DNA of 64,000 bases from Georgenia ruanii (GCF_009193175.1 NZ_VUKE01000005.1:62001-126000); one strand, 5' to 3'. Positions 46,250-56,639 are shown, counted from the first letter of the stretch. Numbers and translations: made by a program. The notes: generated by a model not told the origin, from the letters alone.

Positions 46250-47784
46250 GCCCGAAGCGAGCCCCCGGCCGGCCGCCGGCGCTGCCCGGCTACGCCTTCG
46301 AGCGGGTGCTCGGCTCCGGCGGCTTCGCCGATGTCTACCTCTACACCCAGCTCATGCCGCGGCGTCCGGTCGCGGTCAAGGTGCTCACCACCGAGACGGT
46401 GCACGACCACTCGCCCGAGCAGCTCCTCGCCGAGGCCGACCTCATGGCCCGGCTGTCCTCCCACCCCAGCATCGTGGCCGTCCACGATGCTGGTCGCGCC
46501 CCGGACGGGCGGCCCTTCCTGGTCATGCAGTACTGCCCGCTGCCGAGCCTGGCCGAGCGGATCAAGTCTCGCCCGCTCGGCGTGCCCGAGGCGCTCAGCA
46601 TCGGGGTGCGCCTGGCGAGCGCTGTCGAGACGGCCCACCGGGCGGGCATCGTCCACCGGGACATCAAGCCCGCCAACGTCCTCACCACCGAGTACGGCCG
46701 GCCCGCCCTCACGGACTTCGGCATCGCGGGAGCGGCGGAGCAGACCGTCGGGGACGGCGCCGGCGTCTCCGTCCCGTGGGCGCCGCCGGAGGCGCTCGAC
46801 GGCGAGGGGGCCGTTGGGGTGGCGGGGGACGTGTACTCCCTCGGGGCGACGCTCTACACCCTGCTCGCGGGGCACGCGCCGTACCACCGTGCCGACGGGC
46901 CGAACGCGCGTCTTGACCACATCGCCCGGATCCGCCGCGACCCCGTGCCGCCCCTGGGCCGGCCCGACGTGCCCCGCTCCCTCGAGGCGGTGCTCACCCG
47001 CGCGATGGCCAAGCAGCCGGCCCGGCGTCATGCCTCCGCCCTCGAGTTGGCCCGGGCGCTCCAGGCAGTCGAGCAGGAGCTGCGACTGGCGATGACGGAC
47101 GTCGAGGTGCCGGACGCCTCCTGGATGGAAGCTGCTCCGCGGGCCGACGCGGCCGCGCCCACGGTGGTGCACGGCGTCGTCACGGTGGATCCCGCCGGCG
47201 TCAAGCGGACCAGCGCGGTGGGGACGGACGACGTCGACCACGACCGGCGCCGGCCGGCAGGGCCGGCGCCGGCTCATGGCGGGGGCGCGTTCCGGCCCGG
47301 CGACGAGGGACGCACGGTTCGCCGTCCGACGACCGAGCCGGAGGCGATCGCCGGTCGGCACACGGCCGAACCGGCGCGACGCCGGGTCCGGTGGGTGGTT
47401 GCGGCCGGCCTGGCGGCCGTCGGGCTGCTCGGCGTCGCCGTGGGCACCGATGCCCTGCGCGGAGATCCCCCGGCGGAAGCCACGGCTCGCGCCGACCCCG
47501 CCATCCCGATCCCGGAGCGCGTGGCCGCCCCGGTGGCACTGACCGGCGCCCGCGACGGCGACGCGGTCACCTTCACCTGGGAGGCGCCCCCCGAGCACGC
47601 CGGCCTGGCCGGGGTCAGCTACACCTGGCAGCGCTCCGAGCCGGGCGCCGACGTGCAGGTTCACCTGGTGCGGGACCCGGGCGTCACGCTCGACGACGCC
47701 CCGGGCGAGGTGTGCCTCGCGGTCAAGGTGCGCCTCCCCAACGGCACGACCTCCACCGAGCCGGCCGTGGCATGCGTTCCCTAG
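46246..47784 (+). CDS. Membrane Ser/Thr protein kinase
   Basis: 512 residues. Kinase domain 15-280: glycine loop GSGGFADV, catalytic Lys45, HRDIKPANV with Asp139, DFG Asp157. A linker, one membrane helix (about 380-400) and an outer fibronectin-like domain (about 415-510: VTFTWEAPPEHAG) follow. This is a PknB-type layout with an FN3-like rather than a PASTA sensor. The kinase is probably the Pkb2-type member of the PFNA-like cluster. The ATG overlaps the FHA stop. Confidence 0.93.
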   Translation: MSPKRAPGRPPALPGYAFERVLGSGGFADVYLYTQLMPRRPVAVKVLTTETVHDHSPEQLLAEADLMARLSSHPSIVAVHDAGRAPDGRPFLVMQYCPLPSLAERIKSRPLGVPEALSIGVRLASAVETAHRAGIVHRDIKPANVLTTEYGRPALTDFGIAGAAEQTVGDGAGVSVPWAPPEALDGEGAVGVAGDVYSLGATLYTLLAGHAPYHRADGPNARLDHIARIRRDPVPPLGRPDVPRSLEAVLTRAMAKQPARRHASALELARALQAVEQELRLAMTDVEVPDASWMEAAPRADAAAPTVVHGVVTVDPAGVKRTSAVGTDDVDHDRRRPAGPAPAHGGGAFRPGDEGRTVRRPTTEPEAIAGRHTAEPARRRVRWVVAAGLAAVGLLGVAVGTDALRGDPPAEATARADPAIPIPERVAAPVALTGARDGDAVTFTWEAPPEHAGLAGVSYTWQRSEPGADVQVHLVRDPGVTLDDAPGEVCLAVKVRLPNGTTSTEPAVACVP

Positions 47785-47901
47785 GCGCCTCCGCACGGAA
47801 CCGCGTGGCGTCGGTCACCGCGCGCGGACACGCCGGTGTGGTGGCGGGTGCGAAGGTGCGGAGCCTGATAGGTCCTGTTGTCTGGTCGGGAGGAGGAGCG
47901 C

Positions 47902-48603
47902 ATGGGCATGGAGCTGGAGTTCTGCGGTGAGTGGTTCCCCGTCGCCGAGGACGAACCGTTCCTCATCGGGCGCGAAGGCGTCCTCGAGATCGACGACAAC
48001 CCCTACCTGCACCGACGCTTCCTCACCGTGACCCGGCACGACGACCTGTGGTGGCTCGAGAACGTCGGCTCGCGGCTGTCGGCGACGGTGGCGGACCTGG
48101 AGGGCAACACCCAGGCCTGGCTCGCCCCTGGCGCGCGCCTCCCGCTCGTGTACGCCCGGACCACCGTGCTGTTCACCGCCGGCCCGACGACCTACGAGCT
48201 CACCCTCGTCAACGACGAGCCCGCATACCTGCCCAGCCAGCCGGCCGAGGAGGTCGAGGTGGGGGAGACCACCATCGGCCCGGTCACCCTGACGGAGAGC
48301 CAGCGCCTGCTCATCCTGGCCCTGGCCGAGCCGGTGCTCAGCGGTCGCGGCTCGACGGCGACGATCCCCACCTCCGCCGAGGCCGCGCGGCGGCTCGGCT
48401 GGGCGCTCACCCGCTTCAATCGCAAGCTCGACAACGTCTGCGACAAGCTGCACCGCTACGGCGTGCGGGGCCTGCGCGGTGGACCGAACAAGCTGGCGGT
48501 CAACCGGCGCGCCCGCCTCGTCGAGCACGCCGTCGCCTCCCGGCTCGTCGTCCCCGAGCAACTGCCCCTACTCGACGCGGCACGCGACGTCGCCGACGAC
48601 TAA
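47902..48603 (+). CDS. FHA-like/winged-helix-like protein, possible regulator
   Basis: 233 residues. The N-terminal half resembles an FHA domain (FLIGREGVLEIDDNPYLHRR, WWLENVGS). The C-terminal half has a helix-turn-helix look (LTESQRLLILALAEPVLSG, then RRLGWALTRFNRKLDNVCDKL). Such a chain would couple phosphothreonine sensing to DNA binding, but neither function is shown. GGGAGG lies eight bases before the ATG. A TAGGTC 32 bases upstream could be its own -10. It is the last forward gene before the reversed HNH gene. Confidence 0.7.
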   Translation: MGMELEFCGEWFPVAEDEPFLIGREGVLEIDDNPYLHRRFLTVTRHDDLWWLENVGSRLSATVADLEGNTQAWLAPGARLPLVYARTTVLFTAGPTTYELTLVNDEPAYLPSQPAEEVEVGETTIGPVTLTESQRLLILALAEPVLSGRGSTATIPTSAEAARRLGWALTRFNRKLDNVCDKLHRYGVRGLRGGPNKLAVNRRARLVEHAVASRLVVPEQLPLLDAARDVADD

Positions 48604-48640
48604 GTGCGCGCAGCACGCCAGGTCAGGAGGTCTGGACGGT

Positions 48641-50146
48641 TCAGGCGGTCCAGGCGAAGTCGGCTCGCATGCGGTGTTCGAGGGCGCTGTCGGTGGCGCG
48701 GGCACCTGGTCTGGCCGCCTGTGGACCTGGTGGTGCGGTCGCTCGTTGCGGCCGGCGGCCGGGCAGGGGTGGGGCGTCGGAGGTGTAGCGGTGTCCGGTG
48801 GGGGTGGTGAGCTCGACGACGTGCCCGCCGGGCCCGGCCCGCTGGCCTGCGGTGTTGCCGCCGGTGTTGTCGTCGTTGCTGGTGTCGAGGGTGCGGGCGG
48901 TCCAGCCGGGGGCCTGCCTGGCGTAGTTGCAGCCCTCGCAGGCGCCGCGCAGGTTGTGCGCGGTGGTGGGCCCGCCCTCGGCGGCGGGGACGACGTGGTC
49001 GCGGTGGCGGATCGGGGCGTCGCACCAGTTCGTCCGGCACGCCTGGTCCCGCACGGCGATGAACCGGGCCAGCCCGGGCGGGGCGATGCGGCGGCGGGAG
49101 TCCAGCGCGACCAGCTCGCCGGTGCCCGGGGCGGTGAACAGCCGCCGCAACCACGCCAGCACCTTCCCCGCGTCGGCGTTCGTCTCGCCGCCGGTGCCGG
49201 CTGAGGCGTCGAGGCGGTCGGTGATCAGGTCGCGGGCGAACTGGGCGGGCACGGTCCCGTAGCCGGGGATGACGGCCGGCTCGGTGTCGGCGGCGAGCAG
49301 GGCCTTGTCGGTCATGACCAGCTGGACCTCGATCGGCACCCGCTCCGCGCTCGCCTGGCCGGTGACGCGCTCGACCAGGGTGTCGGCCATGATCTGCCCG
49401 CGGCTCCTGCCGTCGCCCTGGGCGCGCAGCGCGTCCGCCGTCCTCGTCAGGGCCGCCCACACCCCCACGCCTTGGGCCACCGGCAGCAGCCCGGTCAGGT
49501 AGGTCATGGTGTCCGGGGCCGGGCGCAGGCTCACCCCGCGCTCGTGCTCCGCCCGCCGGGCCCGGGCCACCACGGAGGCGGCGTCCAGGCGGTAGGCGAT
49601 CTGCCTGGCCCGGGCCACCAGCGCCCTGGTGCCCAGCCGCCCCACCGCGACCGGGTCGGCCCACAGCGCGGCGTCGAAGGCGGCCCGGGCGGCGGCGTCC
49701 AGGCAGATCGACTCGCGCACCAGCACCGTGGCCCGCCACTCGCTCAACGCCCCGGACTCCAGCGCGGCGTACGTGTGGGGCATCTCCAGCACCAGCGCCT
49801 TCGCCAGGCCCAGCAGCCGCCCGCCCTGGTGCGGAGACTCCCGCCGGGCCAGCGCCACCTGCGCCCCCACCCCCCGACCCCGCCGGACCGCCGGTACCCC
49901 GGCCGCCTCCTGTTCGCGGCGCTGGGAGAGGTCCAGGTCCACCGCGATCCGCGCCTGCGCCGCCGCCGCGGCCGCCTTCAGCTCCTCCAACACCCGCAGC
50001 TGGTCGACCCGCTCGACATCCGACACATCCCGGTCGATCCCGGCGAGCGCCTCGCGCCAGCCGCCGATGTCGGCCGAGGTCGGCGGGGCAGGGTCCGGAC
50101 CGGGCTGCCCCGCACCCCGGTCCCGGCCACCCCGCCTATCGAACAC
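48641..50146 (-). CDS. HNH endonuclease with DUF222 (13E12-like)
   Basis: 501 residues. The DUF222 helical domain occupies about 20-330, and a C-terminal HNH motif reads CRTNWCDAPIRHRDHVVPAAEGGP with CEGCNYAR after it. Members are multi-copy in actinobacteria, including the 13E12 repeat family. GTG 50146 is preferred: TAGTGT (50159-50154) is seven bases upstream on the minus strand, as in a leaderless promoter. ATG 50176 in the same frame is an alternative. It is reversed inside the cluster and separates the kinase block from the surface-protein block. Confidence 0.88.
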   Translation of the reverse strand: MFDRRGGRDRGAGQPGPDPAPPTSADIGGWREALAGIDRDVSDVERVDQLRVLEELKAAAAAAQARIAVDLDLSQRREQEAAGVPAVRRGRGVGAQVALARRESPHQGGRLLGLAKALVLEMPHTYAALESGALSEWRATVLVRESICLDAAARAAFDAALWADPVAVGRLGTRALVARARQIAYRLDAASVVARARRAEHERGVSLRPAPDTMTYLTGLLPVAQGVGVWAALTRTADALRAQGDGRSRGQIMADTLVERVTGQASAERVPIEVQLVMTDKALLAADTEPAVIPGYGTVPAQFARDLITDRLDASAGTGGETNADAGKVLAWLRRLFTAPGTGELVALDSRRRIAPPGLARFIAVRDQACRTNWCDAPIRHRDHVVPAAEGGPTTAHNLRGACEGCNYARQAPGWTARTLDTSNDDNTGGNTAGQRAGPGGHVVELTTPTGHRYTSDAPPLPGRRPQRATAPPGPQAARPGARATDSALEHRMRADFAWTA

Positions 50147-50453
50147 GTGTAGCACACTACCCGCGGGGTGCGACATCCGCCGCGCGCCTGGGGATAAGCA
50201 CGCGAGGCGGCGGGGCCCGACAACGGGGCCAATCGGAAGGCGTCGGGCATCGGCCGCGCAAGAACGGCCGCCGCGTCATGAAGGCGCCGCGCGCGCCCCC
50301 GGCCCCTCGGGCGAGCCCCCAATCCGGACGATATCGGTGCGCTACCATCGCCGTGGCCGCAGCGCGCGCCGTCGCCGCCCTGCTGGGCGCGTCCGCCCGC
50401 GCCCAGGCGCCACGAGCCGAGACGGCACGAGCGGCGCTCGAGGGCCAGCAACC

Positions 50454-53400
50454 ATGCCGCCGGCGGAGGCGGCCGATGCCGGTGGGGGGCATGACGTGGG
50501 ACTGTGGGCGCGCCTGCGACACCCCGCGCCCGCGGGCTCCCGCCGCGCCGCCCGCCGTCGCGCGTCCCGCCGCCGCACCGCGAGCATCGCCACCCTGTCG
50601 CTGGCGCTCTCCGGCGTGGTCGTGGCCGGCGTCCTCTACGACGGCGTCGCCACCGCCGACGTCGACCTCAACGACGGCGGCGTCTGGGTGACCAGCTCCA
50701 GCCAGCTGCGCGTGGGCCGCGTCAACTACCCCGTCCAGCAGCTCGACGGCGCCGTGACGGCCACCAGCCCGGACCTCGACGTCCTGCAGGAGGGGCAGGA
50801 CGTGTTCGTCGTCGACCACGGCGCCGGCGTCCTCCAGCGGCTCGACCCGACCACGGTGTCCACCACCGGCGAGATCACCCTCCCCGCCCGCCGCGTGGTG
50901 GCCCTCGGCGGCGGTGTCGTCGCCGTGCTGGACGTCGGCACGGGTGCCCTCCGCACCGCGCCGGCCGCCGCGGTCGCCGCCCTCGCCGAGCCGGACGCCC
51001 CCGCCCCGGCCTCCCTCGGCCCCGACGCCGTGATGACGGTCGGCAAGGACGGCACCGCGTACGGCGTCTCCATCGCCGAGGCCACCCTCGTCACCGTGCC
51101 CAAGGGCAGCGAGCCGCGCGAGCCCCAGACGGCCGACGAGGACCCGCCCGCACCACCGACCGCGGGCCTCGGGGTCGCCCCCGCCACCCTCGACCGCGCC
51201 GCCACGCAGGTCACGGCCGTCGGCGACGAGCCGGTCGTGCTCGCGCACACCGACAAGGCGCTCCTGCTCCTCCGGCCCGACCGCAAGCCCGTCGACCTCA
51301 CCGGCCTCGGCCTCGACACCACCGCCGTCGCCCTGCAGCTGCCGAGCGGCCCCGGTGACGACGTCGTCCTCGCCACCGCCGACGCCCTGGTGCGCGTGCC
51401 GCTCGACCGCGGCCAGCCCGAGGTCGTGCCGGCCGGCGTCCTCGGCCCGCCCGCCGCGCCGGTGGTCGTGGGCGGCTGCGCCCACGCCGCCTGGGCCGGC
51501 GGGCGCCCGCTCTACCTGCGCCAGTGCGACGGCGCCGCGCCCACCCAGGCGGAGATCCCCACCGCGGCGAGCGCCGCGGAGCTGTCCTTCCGCACCAACC
51601 GCGACCTCGTCGTCCTCAACGACACGCTCAGCGGGTCCGTCTACCTCGTCAACGACGCGATGACCATCGTGGACAACTGGGAGGACGTCACCCCGCCCGA
51701 GGCCGACGACACCCAGGAGCAGGAGTCCCAGCAGAACCTCACCGCCGAGGTCCCGCTGGACCGCGAGGCGGAGAACCGCCCGCCCGTCGCCCAGGACGAC
51801 CGCCTGGGCGTGCGCCCCGGCTCCACCACCGTCCTCGAGCTCCTCGCCAACGACACCGACCCCGACGGCGACCTGCTCACCATCACCGCCTTCGACGACG
51901 CCCCGGCGACCCTCGGGACCGTGCGCTCCGTGCTCGGCGGCCGGGCGCTGCAGGTGGAGGTGCCCGCGGATGCCGCCGGCGGCGCCACCCTCGCGTACAC
52001 CGTCGACGACGGCCGCGGCGGCCAGGCCCAGGCGGTCGCCACCGTCACGGTCGTCCCGCCGGGCGCCAACACCGCCCCGGAGCAGGTCCGGCCCACCACG
52101 CTGACCCTCACCGCCGGCGCCACCGGCAGCCTCAACGTCCTGGCCGACATGCGCGACCCCGACGGCGACCCGCTCGTCGTCACCGGCGCCGCCTGGACCT
52201 CTGACGACGTCGTGCGGCACAGCCCCGATGGCGTGCTCACCTTCGAGGACACGGGCACCGCGCCGGGCCGCAAGGAGGTGGTGGTCACGGTCTCGGACGG
52301 CCGGGCGAGCACCGACGTCGTCGTCGGCGTCGACGTGCGCGCCGACGCCGGGCTGCCCCCGGTGCCGGTCTTCGACTACGTCACGGCGACCGCGGGCCGG
52401 CCGGTCGTCGTCGCGCCGGTGGCCAACGACACCGACCCCGACGGCGAGAGTCTCCGGCTGGCGAACGTCACCGGCGGCGGCGACGTGCGCGTCGTGCCGG
52501 ACTACGACGCGGGTACCTTCCAGTTCACCAGCGACGCGCCCGGCGCGCACTACCTCACCTACGTCGTCGTCGACGACGGCGGCGCGAGCGCGACCGGGCT
52601 CGTGCGGGTGGAGGTCACCGAGGCCGGACAGGGCGCCCCCGTCGCGGTGCGCGACGCCGCCCTGCTGCCCGCGGGCGGCACCGCCCTGGTCGACGTCCTC
52701 GCCAACGACGAGGACCCCGCCGGCGGCCTGCTCGCCGTCCAGCAGGTGGAGGTCCCCGAGGACTCGGGCCTCGCCGTCGCCGTCCTCGAGCACCGCCTCC
52801 TCAAGATCACCGCCCGCCATTCCCTGCCCGCCGCCACCTCCGTGCGCTACACCGTCGCCGGGGAGAACGGGCGGGCACAGGGGGAGGTGGTCGTCCTGCC
52901 GGTCGCGCCGGACCCCGCCGCGCCGCCGGACGCCCAGCCAGACGTCGCCAATGTGCGCGCCGGCGACGTCGTCACCATCCCGGTGCTGCAGAACGACACC
53001 CACCCCGCCGGCCTCGACCTGACCCTCACCGGGCTCACCGAGACCCCCGAGCAGGGCCTGTTCTTCGTCGCCGGCGACACCGTGCGCGTGCGCGCCCCCG
53101 CCCAGCCCGGAACGCTCAGCGCGGTCTACACCGTCACCGACGCCGCCGGCGTGTCCGACTCCGCGCGGATCACCGTCCACGTCCAGGCCGACACCGCGAC
53201 CAACTCCGCGCCGCTGCCCGCGCCGGTGGAGACGCGCGCCTTCGCCGGCGAGCGGGTCCGGATCCCGGTCCCGCTGTACGGCGTCGACCCCGACGGCGAC
53301 TCCGTCCAGCTCCTCGGCACCAACCGCCCGCCCGAGCTCGGCCGCATCGTCGAGGTCGGGCCGAGCTACCTGGACTACGAGGCCTACGGGCACGCGGCCG

Positions 53401-56400
53401 GCACCGACACGTTCAGCTACACCGTGCGCGACCGTCTCGGCCTGGTCGCCACCGCGGACGTGCGGGTGGGCGTCGTGCCCGCGCCGGACACCAACGGCGC
53501 GCCCCAGGCGGCGGACGACCGGGTGGACGTGCGCCCGGGCCGCGCGGTCGAGGTCGACGTCCTCGCCAACGACACCGACCCCGACGGCGACGCCCTCACC
53601 CTCGCCGAGGACGCCCCGGTCGAGCCGGTCGAGGGGCTGGACGTCACCGCCCGCGACGGGCAGGTGCAGGTGACCGCGCCGGACCGGCCGGGCACCTTCC
53701 CCGTGGTCTACCACGTCACCGACGGGCGCGGGGGCCGGGACTCCGGGGTGCTCATCGTCCACGTCGCCCCCGACGCGCCGCTGCGCCCGCCGCTGGCGCG
53801 CGACGACCTCGTCGAGCCCGCCGACATCCTCGAACACGACACCGTCACCGTCCCGGTCCTCGACAACGACGACGACCCCGACGGCACCGCCGCGGCGCTG
53901 GATGTCAGCCTCCCCGACGCCCCCGCCGGCGTGCGCGTGGTCGGCGACCGGGTCCAGGCCCCGGTGCTGCCGGCCCGGCAGCTGCTCACCTACCAGGTCA
54001 CCGACGTCGACGGGAACACCGCCTACGCCTTCGTCGACATCCCGGGCGTCGCCGACACCGGGCCGATCCTGCGCACCGACGCCGACCCGGTCGAGGTGAC
54101 CACCGGGGAGACGGTCCGCCTGTCGCTGGCCGACCACGTCGTCTCGCCCAGCGGCCGGCCGGTCCGGCTCGCGGAGACCGGCCCCGTCACCGCCACCGGC
54201 TCCGACGGCGAGGAGGCACGGGTGGACGGCATCACCCTGGAGTTCACCTCCGCGCCGGGGTTCGCCGGGCCCGCCTCGCTCACCTTCGAGGTCACCGACG
54301 CCCCGGCGGGCGGGGAGGGCCTGTCCTCGGTGCTCACCCTGCCGATCACGGTGATGCCCGACGGCGGCAACACCCCGCCCACCATCCGGGGCACCGCCGT
54401 GCAGGTCGCCCCGGCGGAGGAGCCGACGCCGGTCAACCTCGCCGAGCTCGTCGAGGACCCCGACGCCGGCGACTTCCGCCGCCTGGACTACCGGCTGGAG
54501 TCTGTGCCCGAGGGCTTCGACGCGCGTCTCGAGGGCCCGTTCCTCACCGTCGCCGCGACCGCCGGCGCCGCGGTCGGCACCACGGGCGACGTCGTCGTCT
54601 CCGTCGCCGACCCGGTCAACGCCCCGGTGCTCGGGCGCGTCAGCGCCGAGGTGGTCGCCTCCACGCGGGACCTACCCGTGGCCCCGGACGTGGACCTCGG
54701 CACGGTGGACCAGGGCGAGACGGTCACTGCCGACGTCCTCGTCGGGGCGTTCAACCCCTTCCCGGAGACGCCGCTGCGCGTCGTCGACGCGCGCGTGGAG
54801 GCCGGCGACGCGGGGGTGGCCACCACCGCCGCCGGGGTGCGCGTGACCCCCGACGCGGGCTTCGTCGGCCGCGCGGTGGTCCGCTACACCCTCCAGGACG
54901 CCACGGGCGACCCGCAGCGGCAGGCCGAGGGCCGGGTGACGATGCAGGTCGTCGGCGTCCCGGAGCGGCCGGCCCCGCCGCGGGTGGAGGAGGTGCGCGA
55001 CGGCGCGGCGGTGCTCTCGTGGACCGCCCCGAACGACAACGGCGCCCCGGTCACCGCCTACACCGTCCGCACCAACGGCACCGCCACCCGGTGCGCCTCG
55101 ACCACGTGCACGGTCACCGGGCTGACCAACGGCGTGGCGTACACCTTCACGGTCAGCGCGACCAACGAGGCGGGCGACTCCGCCCCGTCGGCCCCCTCCG
55201 CGCCTGCCCGGCCCGACGTGCGCCCCGAGCGGCCGGCGCCGCCCGTCGTGGCCTTCGGCGACGGCGAGCTGCGGGTGACCTGGCGGGCCCCGGCCAACGC
55301 CGGCTCGCCGGTGGAGAGCTACGACCTGCAGATGTCCCCGGCCGCCGGCGCGGGGCAGGTGCGCGTGAGCGGCACCACCCACACCTGGACCGGACTGACC
55401 AACGGGCAGGAGTACCGGGTGCGGCTGCGCGCCCACAACGCCGCGCCCGAGCCATCCGAGTGGTCCGGCTGGTCGGCCGGGGTGGTGCCCGCCGGCGTGC
55501 CCGCCGCGCCCCAGCCGCCCCGCCTCGACCGCGTCGACAACCCGACGGCGGCGCAGGTCCAGGGCAGCTGGCGGGCGCCGGACGCCCACGGCGCCCCCGT
55601 CTCGGAGTACCGGGCCACGATCTACCGCGACGGCGCGCCGTTCCGCGAGCTCACCGTGCCCGGCACGACGACGTCGGTCACCGCCGACGCCCCGCCGGGC
55701 GCGCACTACACGATGACCGTCGCCGCGCGGAACAAGGCCGGCTGGGGGCCGGCGTCGCAGCCGTCCCAGAAGGTGCGCACCGTCCTGAGGCCCGGCGCCC
55801 CCGGCGCGGTGACCGCGACGCCCACGGGCCAGGACGGCGAGGTCCGGCTGAGCTTCCCCGACGCCGCGGACCACGGCGAGCCCCTCCTCGGCTACCAGGT
55901 CAAGGTCTCCGGCGGCACGCTGAGCCTGTGGCAGCCGCTGGCCCCCGACCGCACGGTCCGCGGCCTGGTCGACGGCGCGAGCTACACCTTCCGGGTCCGC
56001 GCGGTGAACCTGTTCCCCGGGGACGAGTCGGCCCCGTCCAACCCGGCGGTGCCGTTCGGGCCGCTCGCCGACCCGACGCTCACCGCGGCCGGCACCCCCG
56101 GCGCCGTCACCGTCCGGTGGGCCGCGCCGGACCCCAACGGGCGCCGGCTCACCGCCACCGAGCTCCGCGTGCGCGGCGCCGACGGCGGGTGGGGCCCCTG
56201 GCAGGCGGTCGGCGCCATCGGCGAGCGCGCGGTGCCGGCCCCGCCCTCGGCGACCCTGCGCGCCGAGGTGCGGGTGACGCGCGAGGACGGGGCCCGCACC
56301 ACGGCCGCCGCGGAGGCGCGCGCCGGGGACCCGCGGGTCGCGGTCAGCCGCACCCGGACGGCCAGCGGTCAGCCGGGCTGCGCCCACCCCTCGTGCGCCT

Positions 56401-56633
56401 ACCTGGACGCGGAGTACTGGCACCTGCCGGCGGGGGAGTACACCGCCACCTTCTACGCCTCGCGCGAGGGGCTGCGCCCAGTTGCCACCGTCGCGGGGCG
56501 CCTCGAGGGCCACGGCGTCCTCCAGTCCGGCCACTACCGCGGCTACCCGAACGAGACGGTGCGCGTGGAGCTGACCGGCCCGGGCGTCCGCGAGTCCGCC
56601 AGCCTCACCTGGCCGGGCCGACCGGTGTCGTAA
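50454..56633 (+). CDS. Giant Ig-like/FN3 surface protein
   Basis: 2,059 residues. A basic start and one membrane helix (about 40-60, SIATLSLALSGVVVAGVLYD) leave the rest outside. A propeller-like region reaches about 440; then some 11 Ig/cadherin-like repeats with the theme LANDTDPDGD (about 441-1500); then four to five FN3 modules (about 1500-1960, e.g. SWTAPNDNGAPVTAYTV); then a unique end with two cysteines. There is no LPXTG. It is the likely fn3 partner of the PFNA-like cluster. The frame is open up to 49629, but that part runs under the HNH gene. GTG 50496 after GGGGGG is an alternative start. TACCAT (50344-50349) is a possible -10. Confidence 0.88.
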   Translation: MPPAEAADAGGGHDVGLWARLRHPAPAGSRRAARRRASRRRTASIATLSLALSGVVVAGVLYDGVATADVDLNDGGVWVTSSSQLRVGRVNYPVQQLDGAVTATSPDLDVLQEGQDVFVVDHGAGVLQRLDPTTVSTTGEITLPARRVVALGGGVVAVLDVGTGALRTAPAAAVAALAEPDAPAPASLGPDAVMTVGKDGTAYGVSIAEATLVTVPKGSEPREPQTADEDPPAPPTAGLGVAPATLDRAATQVTAVGDEPVVLAHTDKALLLLRPDRKPVDLTGLGLDTTAVALQLPSGPGDDVVLATADALVRVPLDRGQPEVVPAGVLGPPAAPVVVGGCAHAAWAGGRPLYLRQCDGAAPTQAEIPTAASAAELSFRTNRDLVVLNDTLSGSVYLVNDAMTIVDNWEDVTPPEADDTQEQESQQNLTAEVPLDREAENRPPVAQDDRLGVRPGSTTVLELLANDTDPDGDLLTITAFDDAPATLGTVRSVLGGRALQVEVPADAAGGATLAYTVDDGRGGQAQAVATVTVVPPGANTAPEQVRPTTLTLTAGATGSLNVLADMRDPDGDPLVVTGAAWTSDDVVRHSPDGVLTFEDTGTAPGRKEVVVTVSDGRASTDVVVGVDVRADAGLPPVPVFDYVTATAGRPVVVAPVANDTDPDGESLRLANVTGGGDVRVVPDYDAGTFQFTSDAPGAHYLTYVVVDDGGASATGLVRVEVTEAGQGAPVAVRDAALLPAGGTALVDVLANDEDPAGGLLAVQQVEVPEDSGLAVAVLEHRLLKITARHSLPAATSVRYTVAGENGRAQGEVVVLPVAPDPAAPPDAQPDVANVRAGDVVTIPVLQNDTHPAGLDLTLTGLTETPEQGLFFVAGDTVRVRAPAQPGTLSAVYTVTDAAGVSDSARITVHVQADTATNSAPLPAPVETRAFAGERVRIPVPLYGVDPDGDSVQLLGTNRPPELGRIVEVGPSYLDYEAYGHAAGTDTFSYTVRDRLGLVATADVRVGVVPAPDTNGAPQAADDRVDVRPGRAVEVDVLANDTDPDGDALTLAEDAPVEPVEGLDVTARDGQVQVTAPDRPGTFPVVYHVTDGRGGRDSGVLIVHVAPDAPLRPPLARDDLVEPADILEHDTVTVPVLDNDDDPDGTAAALDVSLPDAPAGVRVVGDRVQAPVLPARQLLTYQVTDVDGNTAYAFVDIPGVADTGPILRTDADPVEVTTGETVRLSLADHVVSPSGRPVRLAETGPVTATGSDGEEARVDGITLEFTSAPGFAGPASLTFEVTDAPAGGEGLSSVLTLPITVMPDGGNTPPTIRGTAVQVAPAEEPTPVNLAELVEDPDAGDFRRLDYRLESVPEGFDARLEGPFLTVAATAGAAVGTTGDVVVSVADPVNAPVLGRVSAEVVASTRDLPVAPDVDLGTVDQGETVTADVLVGAFNPFPETPLRVVDARVEAGDAGVATTAAGVRVTPDAGFVGRAVVRYTLQDATGDPQRQAEGRVTMQVVGVPERPAPPRVEEVRDGAAVLSWTAPNDNGAPVTAYTVRTNGTATRCASTTCTVTGLTNGVAYTFTVSATNEAGDSAPSAPSAPARPDVRPERPAPPVVAFGDGELRVTWRAPANAGSPVESYDLQMSPAAGAGQVRVSGTTHTWTGLTNGQEYRVRLRAHNAAPEPSEWSGWSAGVVPAGVPAAPQPPRLDRVDNPTAAQVQGSWRAPDAHGAPVSEYRATIYRDGAPFRELTVPGTTTSVTADAPPGAHYTMTVAARNKAGWGPASQPSQKVRTVLRPGAPGAVTATPTGQDGEVRLSFPDAADHGEPLLGYQVKVSGGTLSLWQPLAPDRTVRGLVDGASYTFRVRAVNLFPGDESAPSNPAVPFGPLADPTLTAAGTPGAVTVRWAAPDPNGRRLTATELRVRGADGGWGPWQAVGAIGERAVPAPPSATLRAEVRVTREDGARTTAAAEARAGDPRVAVSRTRTASGQPGCAHPSCAYLDAEYWHLPAGEYTATFYASREGLRPVATVAGRLEGHGVLQSGHYRGYPNETVRVELTGPGVRESASLTWPGRPVS

Positions 56634-56639
56634 CGTCAC

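Noticed and set aside
48641-50146. HNH gene as a sign of a prophage
   Set aside because: No integrase, terminase or capsid genes are nearby; DUF222/HNH genes are common chromosomal genes in actinobacteria.
49629-50453. Upstream extension of the giant Ig/FN3 protein
   Set aside because: It runs antisense to the HNH gene and reads as Arg/Pro/Ala-rich shadow sequence; the membrane helix and basic start fit ATG 50454.
51776-54950. Tandem Ig-like repeats as a DNA-level repeat array
   Set aside because: The repeats are conserved at protein level only (LANDTDPDGD theme); the DNA is too diverged for recent duplication.
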